This document shows positions 29,301 through 39,054 of a DNA stretch of 64,000 nucleotides, piece after piece. Source of the stretch: Pseudomonas graminis (GTDB lineage Bacteria > Pseudomonadota > Gammaproteobacteria > Pseudomonadales > Pseudomonadaceae); the NCBI RefSeq assembly GCF_013201545.1, contig NZ_CP053746.1:4974501-5038500 (forward strand), given 5' to 3'. The stretch's first letter is position 1; every line of letters begins with the position of its first letter. Under the pieces are notes generated by a model. The model worked only from the letters and a program-made list of their open reading frames with translations. It was not told where the DNA came from and searched no databases. The translations under genes were made by a program, and so were the position numbers.

Positions 29301-30053
29301 CGCCGGGCGGCCGAGGAAATAGTTCGGCGACATCAGCGTCAGCGTGCCGCCGTAGTACAGCGGCAACAGCAGGCCACACATCAGGCCCATGTCGTGGTAC
29401 AGCGGCAGCCAGCTGACCCAGCTCTCCACCCCTGAATCGGAGACAAAATGCCGGGCCATGGCGACTTCGTTGGCCATGAGGTTGTCGTGGGAGACCATCA
29501 CGCCTTTCGGTGCGCTGGTGGAGCCCGAGGTGTATTGCAGGAAGGCCAGCGAGGCGGTGTCGATCAGCGGCGCCAGAAACCTTGCGTGGCCGTCGCTGAT
29601 CTCCTCGACGGCAGCGAAACGCCCGCCAGCGGGCATGAACGGCTGCAACAGGTGCTGGAATTTATCCAGATCTTCCCGACGCCCGATGACCATCTGCGGC
29701 GCGGCGTCGTGGAGGATGCCGGTGAGCCGGTCCAAGTGCGTCTGCCGGTTGTATTCGGGGGCGAAGGCCGGTACGGCGATGACTTTGGCATACAAACAGC
29801 CGAGGAACGCCGCCGCGTAATCCGCGCCGGTCGGCAGGATCAGCACGCAACGCTCACCGCCCTGCACGCCCAGGTGTTGCTGCAGGTGCGCGGCAATCGA
29901 GCGCGCCTTGGCATCCAGCTGGGCATAGGTGGTCAGCAGCGGCGGCTGGTCCTCGTGGACGATGTGTCGAAGGGCAATCCGGTCCGGCTGGGTCTGCGCA
30001 TAAAAGCCCACCAGTTCGGGAAAATGCGCGGCCTGATCTCGTATGGATTTCAT
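20319..30053 (-). CDS. NRPS with fatty acyl-AMP ligase loading domain (acyl - D-Asp - Dab)
   Basis: Initiating synthetase of 3244 residues. Order with approximate residues: fatty acyl-AMP ligase ([11 protein letters not shown] ~178), ACP (GGDSVGVVQ ~625), C (HHIIADGW ~820), A (~1150-1640), PCP (~1668), E ([10 protein letters not shown] ~1855), D-accepting C ([10 protein letters not shown] ~2315), A (~2650-3130), PCP (GGHSLLATR ~3180). My pocket code for the first A domain is DLTKIGHVG, close to the known Asp code DLTKVGHIG. The second reads DIWELTADD, a Dab-type code as in PvdL. The chain is therefore N-acylated D-Asp-L-Dab. The layout resembles PvdL without the chromophore Tyr module. No C-terminal thioesterase is present, so the chain passes to the next protein. 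The ATG at 30053 with AGGTGA upstream is preferred over an upstream in-frame TTG. No fused Asp beta-hydroxylase domain is visible. Confidence 0.92.
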
Positions 30054-30182
30054 TCTTTCACCTGTTTGTATCGGCAAGGCTCAACCCGCAGGCAGCGCGA
30101 AGGCGGCCCACAACGTTGTGAGAAAAGAGTGGGTGGCCGCTGACGACCACCGCTATGACGGGCTTTGTTTATCGGCCCGGGC

Positions 30183-31529
30183 TTAGCGCGCCAGCTTGAG
30201 TGCCACGCGCGGCTCGGTCTGCACCTGCAACGACCCATGGGCAGAGCGCGCCGAGCACGGTTGCGCCTGATCGCCGAAGATCGATTCGACGACCTCCTGG
30301 GAGCGGATCGCCAGCACCGACAACAGCGTGTCGCTCAAACCGTGGCTGTCTTCGCAGCAACCCTGGAGAAAAATGCCGGCCTCGCTGCCGGGGCTCAGGG
30401 GCAAGCGATAGTGACGGTCGACATTGGCGCCCTGGATGTATTCCTGAATGCCCGAGAGCAGTTCCAGGTGGTAGTCGCGGCGGTAACCGGTGGCGAGCAC
30501 GACAACGTCGAAGGACTCGCTGTGCATCTGGTCATGGGGCGCGTCGCGCAGGAACAGCTCGATGCCGTCGGCGGCCACTTCGGCGTGCACCACTTCGCGG
30601 TTGGTGAGCATGCGGTGACGCTCTTCGCCGCGCACCTTCTGCTGGTACATGCGCTGGAAAATCGTCTCGATCAGGTCGGTGTCGACAACTGAATAGTTGG
30701 TGTTGCGGAACTCGTCGAACAGCGCGACGCGACGCTCCTGGCTGTGATTGAAGATCGTGTCGGTGAACGACGGGTTGAAGATCTGATTGACGAAGGGGCT
30801 GTCATCGGAGGGCTTCAGCGCGCTGCCTCGAATCACCAGGGTGGCCTCGACGTTGTCGAAACGCGAGGCCAGGTCTTCGAAGATTTCCGCCGCGCTCTGA
30901 CCGCCGCCGACCACCGCCACGCGCACCGGGCCGGGGCGATTGGCGAGGAGCTTTTCGATGCCGCCGCGATAGCCCGCAGAGTGCAGCACGCGCGCATCTT
31001 CAAGGCCGTCGAAGGCCGCCGGCGCCTGGGGAATGCCGCCGATGCCGAACACCAGATTGCGCGCGCGGCGGCGTGAGACTTCACCGTTCGCATCGCGGGA
31101 CAGCACGTCCATGGCGACAAAGCGGCCGTCTTCGAAATGCGGCTCCACCGACATCACCTCGGCGCCGTAATGGGCTTGATCGGTGAAGTGCGAGGCCGCC
31201 CAGGTCAGGTAATCGGTGTATTCCTCGCGGGTCGGAAAGAAGGTCTTGAGGTTGATGAAGTCCTGCAGGCGGCCGCGCTCGTTGAGGTAGTTAACGAAGG
31301 TGAAACGGCTGGCCGGATTGCGCAGGGTCACCAGGTCCTTGAGGAAGGAAATCTGCATGGTAGAACCGTCGATCAGCATGCCTTCGTGCCAGTTGAACGC
31401 CGGCTTTTTCTCGAGGAAACACACGTGGGGCGCCAGACCGCTGCGCTGTGCATGCTCCCGGGTGGCGATGGCCAAAGCCAGGTTCGACGGGCCGAAACCG
31501 ATGCCGATGAAGTCGTAGACGAGTTCCAT
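30183..31529 (-). CDS. L-ornithine N5-monooxygenase (PvdA-like)
   Basis: FAD- and NADPH-dependent N-hydroxylating monooxygenase of 448 residues (PvdA is about 443). It should convert L-Orn to N5-hydroxy-L-Orn, the hydroxamate precursor. It has the FAD motif GIGFGPSNLALA (~9-20), the QISFLKDLVTLRNP segment that is highly conserved in PvdA, the NADPH motif VVGGGQSAAE (~205) and the C-terminal VLATGYRR. The start is the ATG at 29 residues before DFIGIG-type PvdA alignment would fail: the ATG at 31529 directly precedes ELVYDFIGIG and has GAGAGGGAAG upstream, while the longer frame to 31619 adds 30 residues unlike the family. Lysine as substrate cannot be excluded. It is preceded by an iron-starvation box and a Fur-like box. 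Confidence 0.87.
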   Translation of the reverse strand: MELVYDFIGIGFGPSNLALAIATREHAQRSGLAPHVCFLEKKPAFNWHEGMLIDGSTMQISFLKDLVTLRNPASRFTFVNYLNERGRLQDFINLKTFFPTREEYTDYLTWAASHFTDQAHYGAEVMSVEPHFEDGRFVAMDVLSRDANGEVSRRRARNLVFGIGGIPQAPAAFDGLEDARVLHSAGYRGGIEKLLANRPGPVRVAVVGGGQSAAEIFEDLASRFDNVEATLVIRGSALKPSDDSPFVNQIFNPSFTDTIFNHSQERRVALFDEFRNTNYSVVDTDLIETIFQRMYQQKVRGEERHRMLTNREVVHAEVAADGIELFLRDAPHDQMHSESFDVVVLATGYRRDYHLELLSGIQEYIQGANVDRHYRLPLSPGSEAGIFLQGCCEDSHGLSDTLLSVLAIRSQEVVESIFGDQAQPCSARSAHGSLQVQTEPRVALKLAR

Positions 31530-31629
31530 GCTTCCCTCTCGTAAGGCGCGATGCGCGATCGACTCCGGCAGGCCGAACGACCAGGTCGCTGGCGCCGGAT
31601 GGCCGTTCACGCGCATCAAAAATGTTTAA

Positions 31630-31648
31630 GACTGATTCTCATTAACAT
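31630..31648 (-). promoter_or_regulatory. Fur-box-like site upstream of the N-hydroxylase gene
   Basis: The minus strand reads ATGTTAATGAGAATCAGTC, a good match to the central part of the Fur consensus (AATGAGAATC). It sits immediately downstream of the -10-like CGT of the iron-starvation box, where Fur would also block the promoter directly. Confidence 0.6.
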
Positions 31649-31649
31649 G

Positions 31650-31674
31650 ACGACTGAAGCTGACGGCTGTTTAG
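31650..31674 (-). promoter_or_regulatory. Iron-starvation (PvdS-type) promoter upstream of the N-hydroxylase gene
   Basis: On the minus strand CTAAAC (31674-31669) is followed by exactly 16 bases and then CGT (31652-31650). The established PvdS recognition pattern is TAAAT-N16/17-CGT, so this differs at one base of the -35 element. It lies about 120 bases before the ATG. It is the likely promoter of the hydroxylase-NRPS-NRPS-aminotransferase operon and the likely target of the PvdS-like sigma factor at 33433-34014. Confidence 0.6.
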
Positions 31675-31692
31675 TCCCGGTCGCCGAAAAAC

Positions 31693-33387
31693 TTACAAAG
31701 CCTTTACAGTTTTGAGCTGATACGCGGCGCCGATCTCTTCCACCGCGTCGCGGCTGGCGTTTTCGCGGCGATCACCTTGCAGCTCGCTGAGCTGCCCGGA
31801 CTCCATCTTCACCAGGCGGTCGGCGAGGTCGAAGTACTGGTCGTCGTGGCTGATGGCGAACACCGTGACGCCGGCCTTTTTGAACATCGGCAGCAGCTCG
31901 CGGTAGAAGAAGCGGCGGAACAACGGGTCCTGGTCGGCGGCCCATTCGTCCAGCAGCAGAATGTCGCGTTTCTCCAGCAGCGCCAGCATCAGCGCCAGGC
32001 GTTTGCGCTGCCCCTGGGAAAATCGGGTGTCGAGCAAATGCCCATCGGCGAGCTGCACCTTGTGCTTCATGTGCAGCTTTTCCAGCCAATGCTCGACGTC
32101 AGCCACGTCAGCGTTTTGCCCATCGGGCCCGAGCAGTTGGGCAAACAGGTGGAAGTCCGTGAACACACTGGCGAACAGCTGACGATAGGCCAGCCAGTCG
32201 GCTGAACCGATGACCTGGCCGTCGATCAGAATCGTCCCTGCCGACGGTCGATACAGGCCGCTGAGCAAGCGCGCCAGGCTGGATTTGCCGCTGCCGTTGC
32301 CGCCCATAAGGAACACGGTTTCGCCCCGGCGCAGGATCAGGTTGACCGGGCCGACATCGAAACCGGGCTCGTCGCCCTGGGGCGCATAGTGGTATTCGAC
32401 GTCACGCAGTTCGAGGGTCTGCCAGTGACCGGCGATATGGCTCGGGGCGACGTCGAAGCTTTCGTGATGGTCGGCCAGGGCCAGCGACTCGACTTTATCC
32501 AGCGCCACGCGCCCGGAGATCTGCGCCGGGATCGCCGCCACCGCCAGCACCAGCGGCGTGCGCATGAACAGCACGGTCAGCGCATAGGTCGCCGCCACTT
32601 CCGTCGGCGCCCAGCCCAGGCCGTTGGCCAGGTAAAACGCCAGGCCAATGGTGCCGAGGACCATGATGTTGGCCCAGTTGCTGGCCAGTCCGTGATAACG
32701 GTCGGCCAGGGTGAAATGCTCTCGGTAGCGCTGGGCGGCGACGTCGAAGGTTTCTTCGTACAGACGGCGCGCGCGGTCGCGGTTGAGGGTCAGCTCTTTG
32801 CGCCCGTCGATCACCCCTTGATAGCTCTGATAGAGCTTGTCTTCGGACTCACGCAGCGCGCGGATGTGGGCGTTGAGTTTACCCACCAGCAGCCAGCCGA
32901 CCCCCAACGTGAACGCCATCCAGCACAGCGTGGTGATGAACAGCGACGGCGACAGCCAGGCCAGGTAACTGAACGACGCGACGCTGAGCACCGAGCCGTA
33001 GATCAGGTCCGGCAGCTGTACGAAGGCCATGGTCACCGCGCGAATGTCGCTGGACAGGCTGGCGAAGATCTTCGCCCCGCCGATGGATTCGATGCGCTCG
33101 ATGTTGGTGTCCAGCAGGCGCTTGACCATCACCCGACGCAGGCCATAAACGAACCGGTGACCCAGCGCGGTCAGCGACAGCGACGCCCCGGACGCCAGCG
33201 CCAGCAGCACGGCGAGCATCAGGCCGAATTGCCACAGCGCGGTGCCGAGGCCGTCGTGACTGCTGATCATGCGTTGGTTGACGAAGGCAATCACGCCGAC
33301 GCTCAACAGCCCGCTGCTGACGCTCAGCAGCAGCACCATCGCAAGCGGCCAGCGGTATTGCTGGAAGACCAGACGAACTAATTTCAT
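31693..33387 (-). CDS. Cyclic-peptide-type ABC exporter (PvdE/SyrD family)
   Basis: Fused membrane and ATPase ABC half-transporter of 564 residues. The first ~300 residues contain about six hydrophobic segments. The ATPase domain has Walker A GGNGSGKSS, the unusual signature FSQGQRKRLAL and Walker B DILLLDEWAADQDP, all characteristic of the PvdE/SyrD cyclic-peptide exporter family. It probably moves the acylated siderophore precursor from cytoplasm to periplasm. GGAG precedes the ATG by 6 bases. It lies 45 bases after the sigma-factor gene and is probably co-transcribed with it. Confidence 0.88.
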   Translation of the reverse strand: MKLVRLVFQQYRWPLAMVLLLSVSSGLLSVGVIAFVNQRMISSHDGLGTALWQFGLMLAVLLALASGASLSLTALGHRFVYGLRRVMVKRLLDTNIERIESIGGAKIFASLSSDIRAVTMAFVQLPDLIYGSVLSVASFSYLAWLSPSLFITTLCWMAFTLGVGWLLVGKLNAHIRALRESEDKLYQSYQGVIDGRKELTLNRDRARRLYEETFDVAAQRYREHFTLADRYHGLASNWANIMVLGTIGLAFYLANGLGWAPTEVAATYALTVLFMRTPLVLAVAAIPAQISGRVALDKVESLALADHHESFDVAPSHIAGHWQTLELRDVEYHYAPQGDEPGFDVGPVNLILRRGETVFLMGGNGSGKSSLARLLSGLYRPSAGTILIDGQVIGSADWLAYRQLFASVFTDFHLFAQLLGPDGQNADVADVEHWLEKLHMKHKVQLADGHLLDTRFSQGQRKRLALMLALLEKRDILLLDEWAADQDPLFRRFFYRELLPMFKKAGVTVFAISHDDQYFDLADRLVKMESGQLSELQGDRRENASRDAVEEIGAAYQLKTVKAL

Positions 33388-33432
33388 GAATGACTCCGGG
33401 CAGTGAAAACGAAAGACATGACGCGGCGATGC

Positions 33433-34014
33433 CTAGAGCTCGCCGAGCCGCGCGCGGCAGTGAGAGAGGGTGTCGCGCAGGAGGAAATTGACCATGGTCG
33501 GCGAGGTGCCGATGACCTTGGCCACGTCGCGCTGGGTGTAGCCCTGGATCTGGCTGAGGTCGAAGACAATGCGCATGCGTTTGGGCAATTCGTTGAGCGC
33601 ACCGACCAGTTGATCGAGGGACTCGCGGCCCGCCAATACACGCTCGGGGGACACCTCGAAACGTATCTGCTCTTCCTGCTCGGCTTCAGCGCCGTGGTTG
33701 CGTTCAAGACGCTGGCGGCGAAGACGGTCGATGGACAGATTGCGCACAACGCGAAACATGTAGCGTGCAGGCTCCGCCGATGCGAGGTCGCTTTCGAGCA
33801 TCTTCACGAAAGCGTCCTGCACCACGTCTTCGGCGCGAGCGCGACAGCCGAGGAATTTTGCCGCCAGCCGCAACAGCGCTTCGCGGTGGGTGTTGTAGGT
33901 GCCCATCAGCGCGTCGAGGCGCGGGTCTCTCGCGCCACGGGTGGCGCCAACACACGGTGAGCCGACCCGGGTGGGGTGGCCCGTTGCAGGGCGAAAATCC
34001 ATCTTGTTCGACAT
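33433..34014 (-). CDS. ECF sigma factor, PvdS-like iron-starvation type
   Basis: Extracytoplasmic-function sigma factor of 193 residues (PvdS is 187). Region 2 shows CRARAEDVVQDAFVKML and FRVVRNLSIDRLRR. Region 4 shows LPKRMRIVFDLSQIQGYTQ and VIGTSPTMVNFLLRD, very close in pattern to PvdS (SPTLVNFMIRDALVHCR). It should drive the siderophore genes under iron limitation. No FecR-type anti-sigma gene is next to it. A Fur-like box lies 31 bases upstream. The start is uncertain: the ATG at 34014 and an in-frame ATG four codons later are both possible. Confidence 0.88.
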   Translation of the reverse strand: MSNKMDFRPATGHPTRVGSPCVGATRGARDPRLDALMGTYNTHREALLRLAAKFLGCRARAEDVVQDAFVKMLESDLASAEPARYMFRVVRNLSIDRLRRQRLERNHGAEAEQEEQIRFEVSPERVLAGRESLDQLVGALNELPKRMRIVFDLSQIQGYTQRDVAKVIGTSPTMVNFLLRDTLSHCRARLGEL

Positions 34015-34044
34015 CCCTGGTTACAAAGGAACGCGAAGGATAAC

Positions 34045-34063
34045 GCAAACGATTCTCATTGCA
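34045..34063 (-). promoter_or_regulatory. Fur-box-like site upstream of the sigma factor gene
   Basis: The minus strand reads GCAATGAGAATCGTTTGC, with the same AATGAGAATC core as the site before the hydroxylase gene. It suggests Fur represses the sigma factor when iron is sufficient, as for pvdS. Confidence 0.6.
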
Positions 34064-34205
34064 ACGTAGGAATTTTCCCACAAATGTGCAAAGCCAGTCC
34101 TGTCGATCATGACTCCTCGAGCAAGGGTTGCTCAACATCGACGCTAGAGCTAAAGGTGGATGGGCATGTGAACAGTGATAAGCAATGTCGTAAGAGTCGC
34201 TGACG

Positions 34206-35594
34206 CTACGGACCAATTTCAAGCGAGTTCCCAATACTAGCCCTCCCTATGGCAGTAGCGATCCGTAGATGAGACAAATTCAAGTCAACAATATCTTCAA
34301 AGCTTTGTTCTGCAAGTGTTGAGTAGGTCTCGGTAGACTGGAGCACTTCGGCTAGCGAGCCAACGCCAGAGCGGTAGCGTCCCTCAATGATATTTAGCGA
34401 TAAGAGAGAATTCTGGACCAGATGGCCAGATTGCTCTATGCGCTTTCTTGCGCCCATTAATTCTTGGTAGTCAGACCATAGTTTTGCGCGAACTGTTTCT
34501 TCGATGAATTCTGCCTCAATCAGCCGAATGTTTGCTTGTTGAGCCGCTCGTTCCATTAACATTCGGCGCTTTCCCCATGGATCAAGAGGTATATTCAAAC
34601 TAAACATAATTGCATTGTGATTGTTGTTTCTGTTTCCAGGCAGAACGTCAGACTTATAGACCCGGCTATTAGAAACATTTGCTGCCAGCATCACTGTAGG
34701 CCTGCCCGATGCTCTTTCACTTTCGACAACATGTAACGAAGCCTGAACCCGCGCCCTCGCAGCTTTGATTTGAGGGTTAAATTCTTGGGATAACTCTAAA
34801 AGCTGGTCTAAGTCGGAAAAAATGTCTCGAGTGAACGTGTCTCTGATGTTTTCTTGGAGTTGGATCTCTACCGAAGAGTGACATCCTATCAGCGTCGCGA
34901 GATGGCCTGTCTTTTTGCTGAATATCACGCGTGCCCTATTCACATCTGCGACAGATTTGTCGTAGGCGATTTTTGCCTTAAGGGCATCAGAGTAAGGCGA
35001 CAATCCTTTTTTGAAGTGCGCATCGGCAACAGCTAGACTTCGTTCCAATACATCTGAAACCTGCACATAGGACCGCAATCGATTCTGACTTAACAACACG
35101 TCATAATATAAAGCTGCTGACTGAAGCAATATATCATTAGAAACCACTGTCCAATGCCAGAATTTAGCCTCGTCAAGCGCTTTGTAGTGATCCACGTTAG
35201 CACGTCGGGCACCTGAGTCGAATAGCAACCAACGGGCAGAAAGCTTCTGCGATATTTCAGCCGTTCTGTTTTTAGGTGGGCCAGCATTATAGCTGGTATT
35301 TAAAGAACTTACAGTGGAATCAACTGAGTAATTAAGCTCTGGGTAATAATCCGACTTCGCGATGGTTAGATTTCGCCTACTTTGGTCGAGTTCAACAAGC
35401 GCAATACGGCGATGTGAACTGCTCCCCATACTCAAAAGGAGAACCTCCTTCAATGAGAGAAGTTTCAGACTTACATCTGAAGGACACTTGGGATGTTGAT
35501 ACCCAAGCTCAGTAAGCATCGCTATTGGGGAAGCGTTGAGCGCTCCAACAAATGAAATTAAAATCAGACCAGCTAAAAAATTCAACTTGTTCAA
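34206..35594 (-). CDS. TolC-family outer-membrane channel of the microcin exporter
   Basis: Outer-membrane efflux protein of 462 residues with an N-terminal signal peptide (hydrophobic run LNFLAGLILISFVGAL) and two TolC-type halves. Long helical stretches such as QNRLRSYVQVSDVLERSLA and the repeat-like GRYRSGVGSLAEVLQSTE are typical of the OEP family. It is the last gene of the AT-rich operon, 40 bases after the ABC exporter gene. A dedicated channel would complete a three-part type I secretion system; enterobacterial microcin clusters instead borrow the chromosomal TolC. The start is a TTG at 35594 with AGGA upstream. AT-rich composition contrasts with the flanking siderophore genes. Confidence 0.82.
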   Translation of the reverse strand: MNKLNFLAGLILISFVGALNASPIAMLTELGYQHPKCPSDVSLKLLSLKEVLLLSMGSSSHRRIALVELDQSRRNLTIAKSDYYPELNYSVDSTVSSLNTSYNAGPPKNRTAEISQKLSARWLLFDSGARRANVDHYKALDEAKFWHWTVVSNDILLQSAALYYDVLLSQNRLRSYVQVSDVLERSLAVADAHFKKGLSPYSDALKAKIAYDKSVADVNRARVIFSKKTGHLATLIGCHSSVEIQLQENIRDTFTRDIFSDLDQLLELSQEFNPQIKAARARVQASLHVVESERASGRPTVMLAANVSNSRVYKSDVLPGNRNNNHNAIMFSLNIPLDPWGKRRMLMERAAQQANIRLIEAEFIEETVRAKLWSDYQELMGARKRIEQSGHLVQNSLLSLNIIEGRYRSGVGSLAEVLQSTETYSTLAEQSFEDIVDLNLSHLRIATAIGRASIGNSLEIGP

Positions 35595-35634
35595 GCCAAA
35601 ATTCCTATCCTTTCACCGGCATAGCGCCTGCGTG

Positions 35635-37740
35635 CTATGCCTTAAAGTTATGTTTTATGGCACCTTCTTCGAGAATCACAACGCGGTTAGCCGCCGCTAT
35701 TGCCTGCGGTCGATGAGCCACCATAACTTTCGTTATATGCGACAAGCTTAAAGCTTCATTAACAAGGAACTCGTTAGCTATATCTAAATGACTCGTCGCC
35801 TCATCTAAAAAAAGAATCGACGGCTGTTTATAAAAAGCTCGCGCAAGCATTACACGCTGGCGCTGCCCGCCTGATAGAGCTACTCCCATGTCGCCTACAA
35901 GAGTTTGGTACCCCATCGGCAACTTGATGATATCTTCGTGAATGGCGGCAAACTTAGCAGCATCTACGACTTTCTCCTCATCAAATGAAGGATCGAAAAA
36001 TGTAATATTTTCAAAAAGCGATCCAGCGAACAAGACGTCATCTTGAAATACGCAGGAAGAGATTTTTTGAAGTGAGAGCCCATTAGTGACATCAATGCCA
36101 TTGAGAAGTACATGCCCCTCAGTGGGCCGCAACAAGCCCAACAAAATGTTAAGAAGCGTGCTCTTACCGCTGCCGGACGAGCCGGTTATGGCCAAAAAAT
36201 CGCCAGCCTTAATGGTGAGATTCAAGTTTCTTAATATCCATGGCGATGAGCTGTCATAACGGTAACTCAAGTCACGCAGCTCAAGCAGATCAAATTTAAA
36301 CCCGCTAGGTTCTGCGCAGGATAATTGAACCGAATCTGGCTCTGACAGCACGATGTCTGACAACCTCTCTACTTCAAGGCGCATCACACAAAGCTCCAGC
36401 ACTTTATCGATCAGGCTTACCAATCTTGCACCAAACTGAACTCTGTATGAATTGTAGGCAGTTAATACGCCAATTGAAAAAAAACCCGCCATTACCATCT
36501 CGGCCCCTATCCATAAGGCAATAATGTGCTCTAAACCACCTATAAGACCAGTAGCTTGCTGGTAGCACAAGTTCAGACGGTGAGATTTAGTACCAGCGTT
36601 TACCTGTCTCACATATAAGGCAACCCACGATGAGTGTCGATCACCTTGTCGACCAAATGCTTTGAGCGTTCTAATTCCGCGCAATGACTCAATCAAGTTA
36701 GTTTCCTGTCGTGTCGCGCATGCAATATGCTGAGCAGTCGCAGTTTTTAAAGGTGCAAACCAGAAAAAACGCAACGCGCAGTGCGCCGACGCTGCAGCAA
36801 CACTTACAAGGGCGAGCCCGGCGCTGTAATAAAACATCATTACAATAGTAACAAGCGCCATGAAACCATCCAAAATTGATACTAAAAATCCCGAGGTCAG
36901 AGTTTGCTGAATAGCGTTCACACTTCCAAATTTTGATATTAAATCACCCAATGAACGATTTTGAAAAAAGCTTATCGGTAACCTCATTAGATGATCTAGG
37001 ACGTTAGAACGCCATTGAACTCCCGCCAACGTACTAAAATACATAACCATCCACTCGCGCGCGAACTTGAGAGCCTGTTGTATTAATAACAAAAAAATGA
37101 ACGCACCCGCAAGGGTGGGCAGAAACTCATTATCATTATTTAGTATAATGTGATCTATCAACCACTGAAAATACAATGGACTTATGATCATTAGCAATTC
37201 AAGCACAAAAGATATTATCAGGATTTGCGTTAAAGACCCCCCAAGACCAATGAAAGACGCCTTTAAGTGTTTCAGAGATAGCCTTTCGCGACGACTTACT
37301 CTTTGGAAGTCCAGTTTTGGCCAAAGTTCTAATGCAACACCGGTAAAACTCTTTGACAGTAATTTAATGGGGAGACGCTCTACACCTTTGACAGGATCGC
37401 AAATGACTGCGCCCTTTTCAGTCACTGACTGCAGCACTACAAAATGATTGAATTTCCAGTGAAGAATGCAAGGCATACTAAGCTTCCTCAATTCAGGAAG
37501 CGAAACGCTCAGTGCCCTACTTCCTAATTTTTCAGCTGCTGCTACCTCGATCAAATGTCGTAGGCTTACGCCTTGATTAGACGAACCGTACTTGCCCCGC
37601 ATTTCATTGAGCTGCACGCAGTTGCCGTGATAATTACTGATCATTGTTACACAGGCCAAACCGCACTCGGAGATTTCAGACTGATAAACGATTTTAACTT
37701 TTTTCTTAGCGCTAAACACTAAACTCTCGTAGACACTCAT
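35635..37740 (-). CDS. Peptidase-containing ABC exporter (C39, MchF/CvaB type)
   Basis: Bifunctional exporter and leader peptidase of 701 residues. The N-terminal C39 domain keeps its catalytic set: Q20 and C26 in YQSEISECGLAC, H99 in KFNHFVVLQ and D115 in CDPVKG. Six membrane segments follow (~160-440). The ATPase has Walker A GSSGSGKS (~520), signature LSGGQRQR and Walker B SILFLDEAT. It should cleave the microcin leader after the Gly-Ala pair and export the mature peptide with ATP. It overlaps the adaptor gene by the 4 bases ATGA, indicating translational coupling. Confidence 0.92.
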   Translation of the reverse strand: MSVYESLVFSAKKKVKIVYQSEISECGLACVTMISNYHGNCVQLNEMRGKYGSSNQGVSLRHLIEVAAAEKLGSRALSVSLPELRKLSMPCILHWKFNHFVVLQSVTEKGAVICDPVKGVERLPIKLLSKSFTGVALELWPKLDFQRVSRRERLSLKHLKASFIGLGGSLTQILIISFVLELLMIISPLYFQWLIDHIILNNDNEFLPTLAGAFIFLLLIQQALKFAREWMVMYFSTLAGVQWRSNVLDHLMRLPISFFQNRSLGDLISKFGSVNAIQQTLTSGFLVSILDGFMALVTIVMMFYYSAGLALVSVAAASAHCALRFFWFAPLKTATAQHIACATRQETNLIESLRGIRTLKAFGRQGDRHSSWVALYVRQVNAGTKSHRLNLCYQQATGLIGGLEHIIALWIGAEMVMAGFFSIGVLTAYNSYRVQFGARLVSLIDKVLELCVMRLEVERLSDIVLSEPDSVQLSCAEPSGFKFDLLELRDLSYRYDSSSPWILRNLNLTIKAGDFLAITGSSGSGKSTLLNILLGLLRPTEGHVLLNGIDVTNGLSLQKISSCVFQDDVLFAGSLFENITFFDPSFDEEKVVDAAKFAAIHEDIIKLPMGYQTLVGDMGVALSGGQRQRVMLARAFYKQPSILFLDEATSHLDIANEFLVNEALSLSHITKVMVAHRPQAIAAANRVVILEEGAIKHNFKA

Positions 37741-39011
37741 CTAATATCCAAATCGCGCTTTCTATAAAAAGGTTCTAAGAATAGTTCGTATAATCGTTGT
37801 TTAGGCCTCATCAAATTAGCCTGCACCGTTAAGCCCGCCTTTAATTGATAGCGCACGTCATTAACAGTGATAGATTGATCTTGCAGTGCAACACGAATCA
37901 AGAAGAAATCGCTTTTTGCGCTTGCTCCATCAACATAGTGGCGACCTGCTGAGTTATAAGGATTGGCGGTAGAGCCCGTTACAGATATTACCCTTCCCCT
38001 TCCAAACCCATAGTGCTGATAAGGATAAGCATCAAACCGCAGTTCGACCTCGTCCCCCGCCGTTACGAAGCCCACTGCAGAACTTGAGGCATATAGCACC
38101 GCTTCCATTGTTGAATGCTCAGGGACAAGGGTTAGCACTTCACCGCCCACCAGCACGGACTGGCCGACGCCAACAGAAATGGAACTGACAACCCCGGCTA
38201 CTGTTGCAGTAACTGGAAAATCCCGCTCATGATCTTTTTGTCTAGCGCTGTTAGTGATTACACCCAACTGCCTTCTGAGTGTTGAGATTTGAGTTCCAAG
38301 GTTAACGACAGCTCGCCTACTTTTTTCACGCAACTCATCTGCTTCAATATCGACAGCTGTCGTTTCACTCCGCAATCTCTCACGACGCTGAAGCTGAATA
38401 TTATATTCTGTTTTTTTAATCTGAACCTGCTCTACAGACACATAACCTTTTTTTAATAATTCACTATACCTACTGACCGCGTTTAAGCTTACCGCCAAAA
38501 GCTGATTTTGACTATTAATCTGGCTTTCAATACGAGCGGCTTTCTCTTTAAGCCTGCTCAGTGACTGTGGCAGCGCACTAGCCTCGTGGGCCGACTGAAT
38601 TTCCAGTTGATTGATTTCCGCCTGAAGTAGCTCAATGCTCTTAGCCAACCCATCAACCTCCGCCTTGATAAGTGGTTTCTTATCTAAATCGTATCGTTCA
38701 CTCGAAACCACAAACAAAACGTCCCCTTTTTTCACCACACTGCCTACTTCGACATGTCGCGCTACGACTAACCCAGCTCTCGCGGGAGTGATTCTTATCA
38801 GGCCTTTCTCAGGTAGAATTTCACCCACCACCAGAGTTCGCTTATTGAATGTACCTACTCCAAATAAGACAATTAAAGCCGCCACTACTAGCATGCTAAA
38901 AGTCACTACATACTTAAATGTTATAGGGCGTACAATCAATATTTCGCCTACTTCAAGTGCATTGAAATCCTTGACTGCCTCCGTTCGAAATAACCCTGCT
39001 CTTGGATTCAA
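37737..39011 (-). CDS. HlyD/CvaA-family periplasmic adaptor (MchE type)
   Basis: Membrane-fusion protein of 424 residues. A single transmembrane helix near residues 34-54 is followed by a biotinyl-lipoyl-like half (ARAGLVVARHVEVGSVVKKG), a coiled-coil hairpin (~90-230), the second lipoyl half (VTATVAGVVSSISVGVGQSV) and a beta-barrel. It would link the C39 exporter to the TolC-like channel. The start is a TTG at 39011 with AAGGTG six bases upstream. It follows the acyltransferase gene by 43 bases. Confidence 0.88.
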   Translation of the reverse strand: MNPRAGLFRTEAVKDFNALEVGEILIVRPITFKYVVTFSMLVVAALIVLFGVGTFNKRTLVVGEILPEKGLIRITPARAGLVVARHVEVGSVVKKGDVLFVVSSERYDLDKKPLIKAEVDGLAKSIELLQAEINQLEIQSAHEASALPQSLSRLKEKAARIESQINSQNQLLAVSLNAVSRYSELLKKGYVSVEQVQIKKTEYNIQLQRRERLRSETTAVDIEADELREKSRRAVVNLGTQISTLRRQLGVITNSARQKDHERDFPVTATVAGVVSSISVGVGQSVLVGGEVLTLVPEHSTMEAVLYASSSAVGFVTAGDEVELRFDAYPYQHYGFGRGRVISVTGSTANPYNSAGRHYVDGASAKSDFFLIRVALQDQSITVNDVRYQLKAGLTVQANLMRPKQRLYELFLEPFYRKRDLDIR

Positions 39012-39054
39012 CTCAGCACCTTAGATACGCCTCCAAAATATGCATTCAACGTTG

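Noticed and set aside
33703..34234. Minus-strand frame overlapping the sigma factor gene in another frame
   Set aside because: It spans the Fur box and promoter region and matches no family, whereas the overlapping sigma factor frame is clear.
35635..37740. C39 exporter considered as part of a lanthipeptide (LanT) cluster with the 564-residue protein as a LanM-type synthetase
   Set aside because: The 564-residue protein lacks LanC zinc motifs and follows the SelO pattern; the precursor core has no Cys for lanthionine rings.
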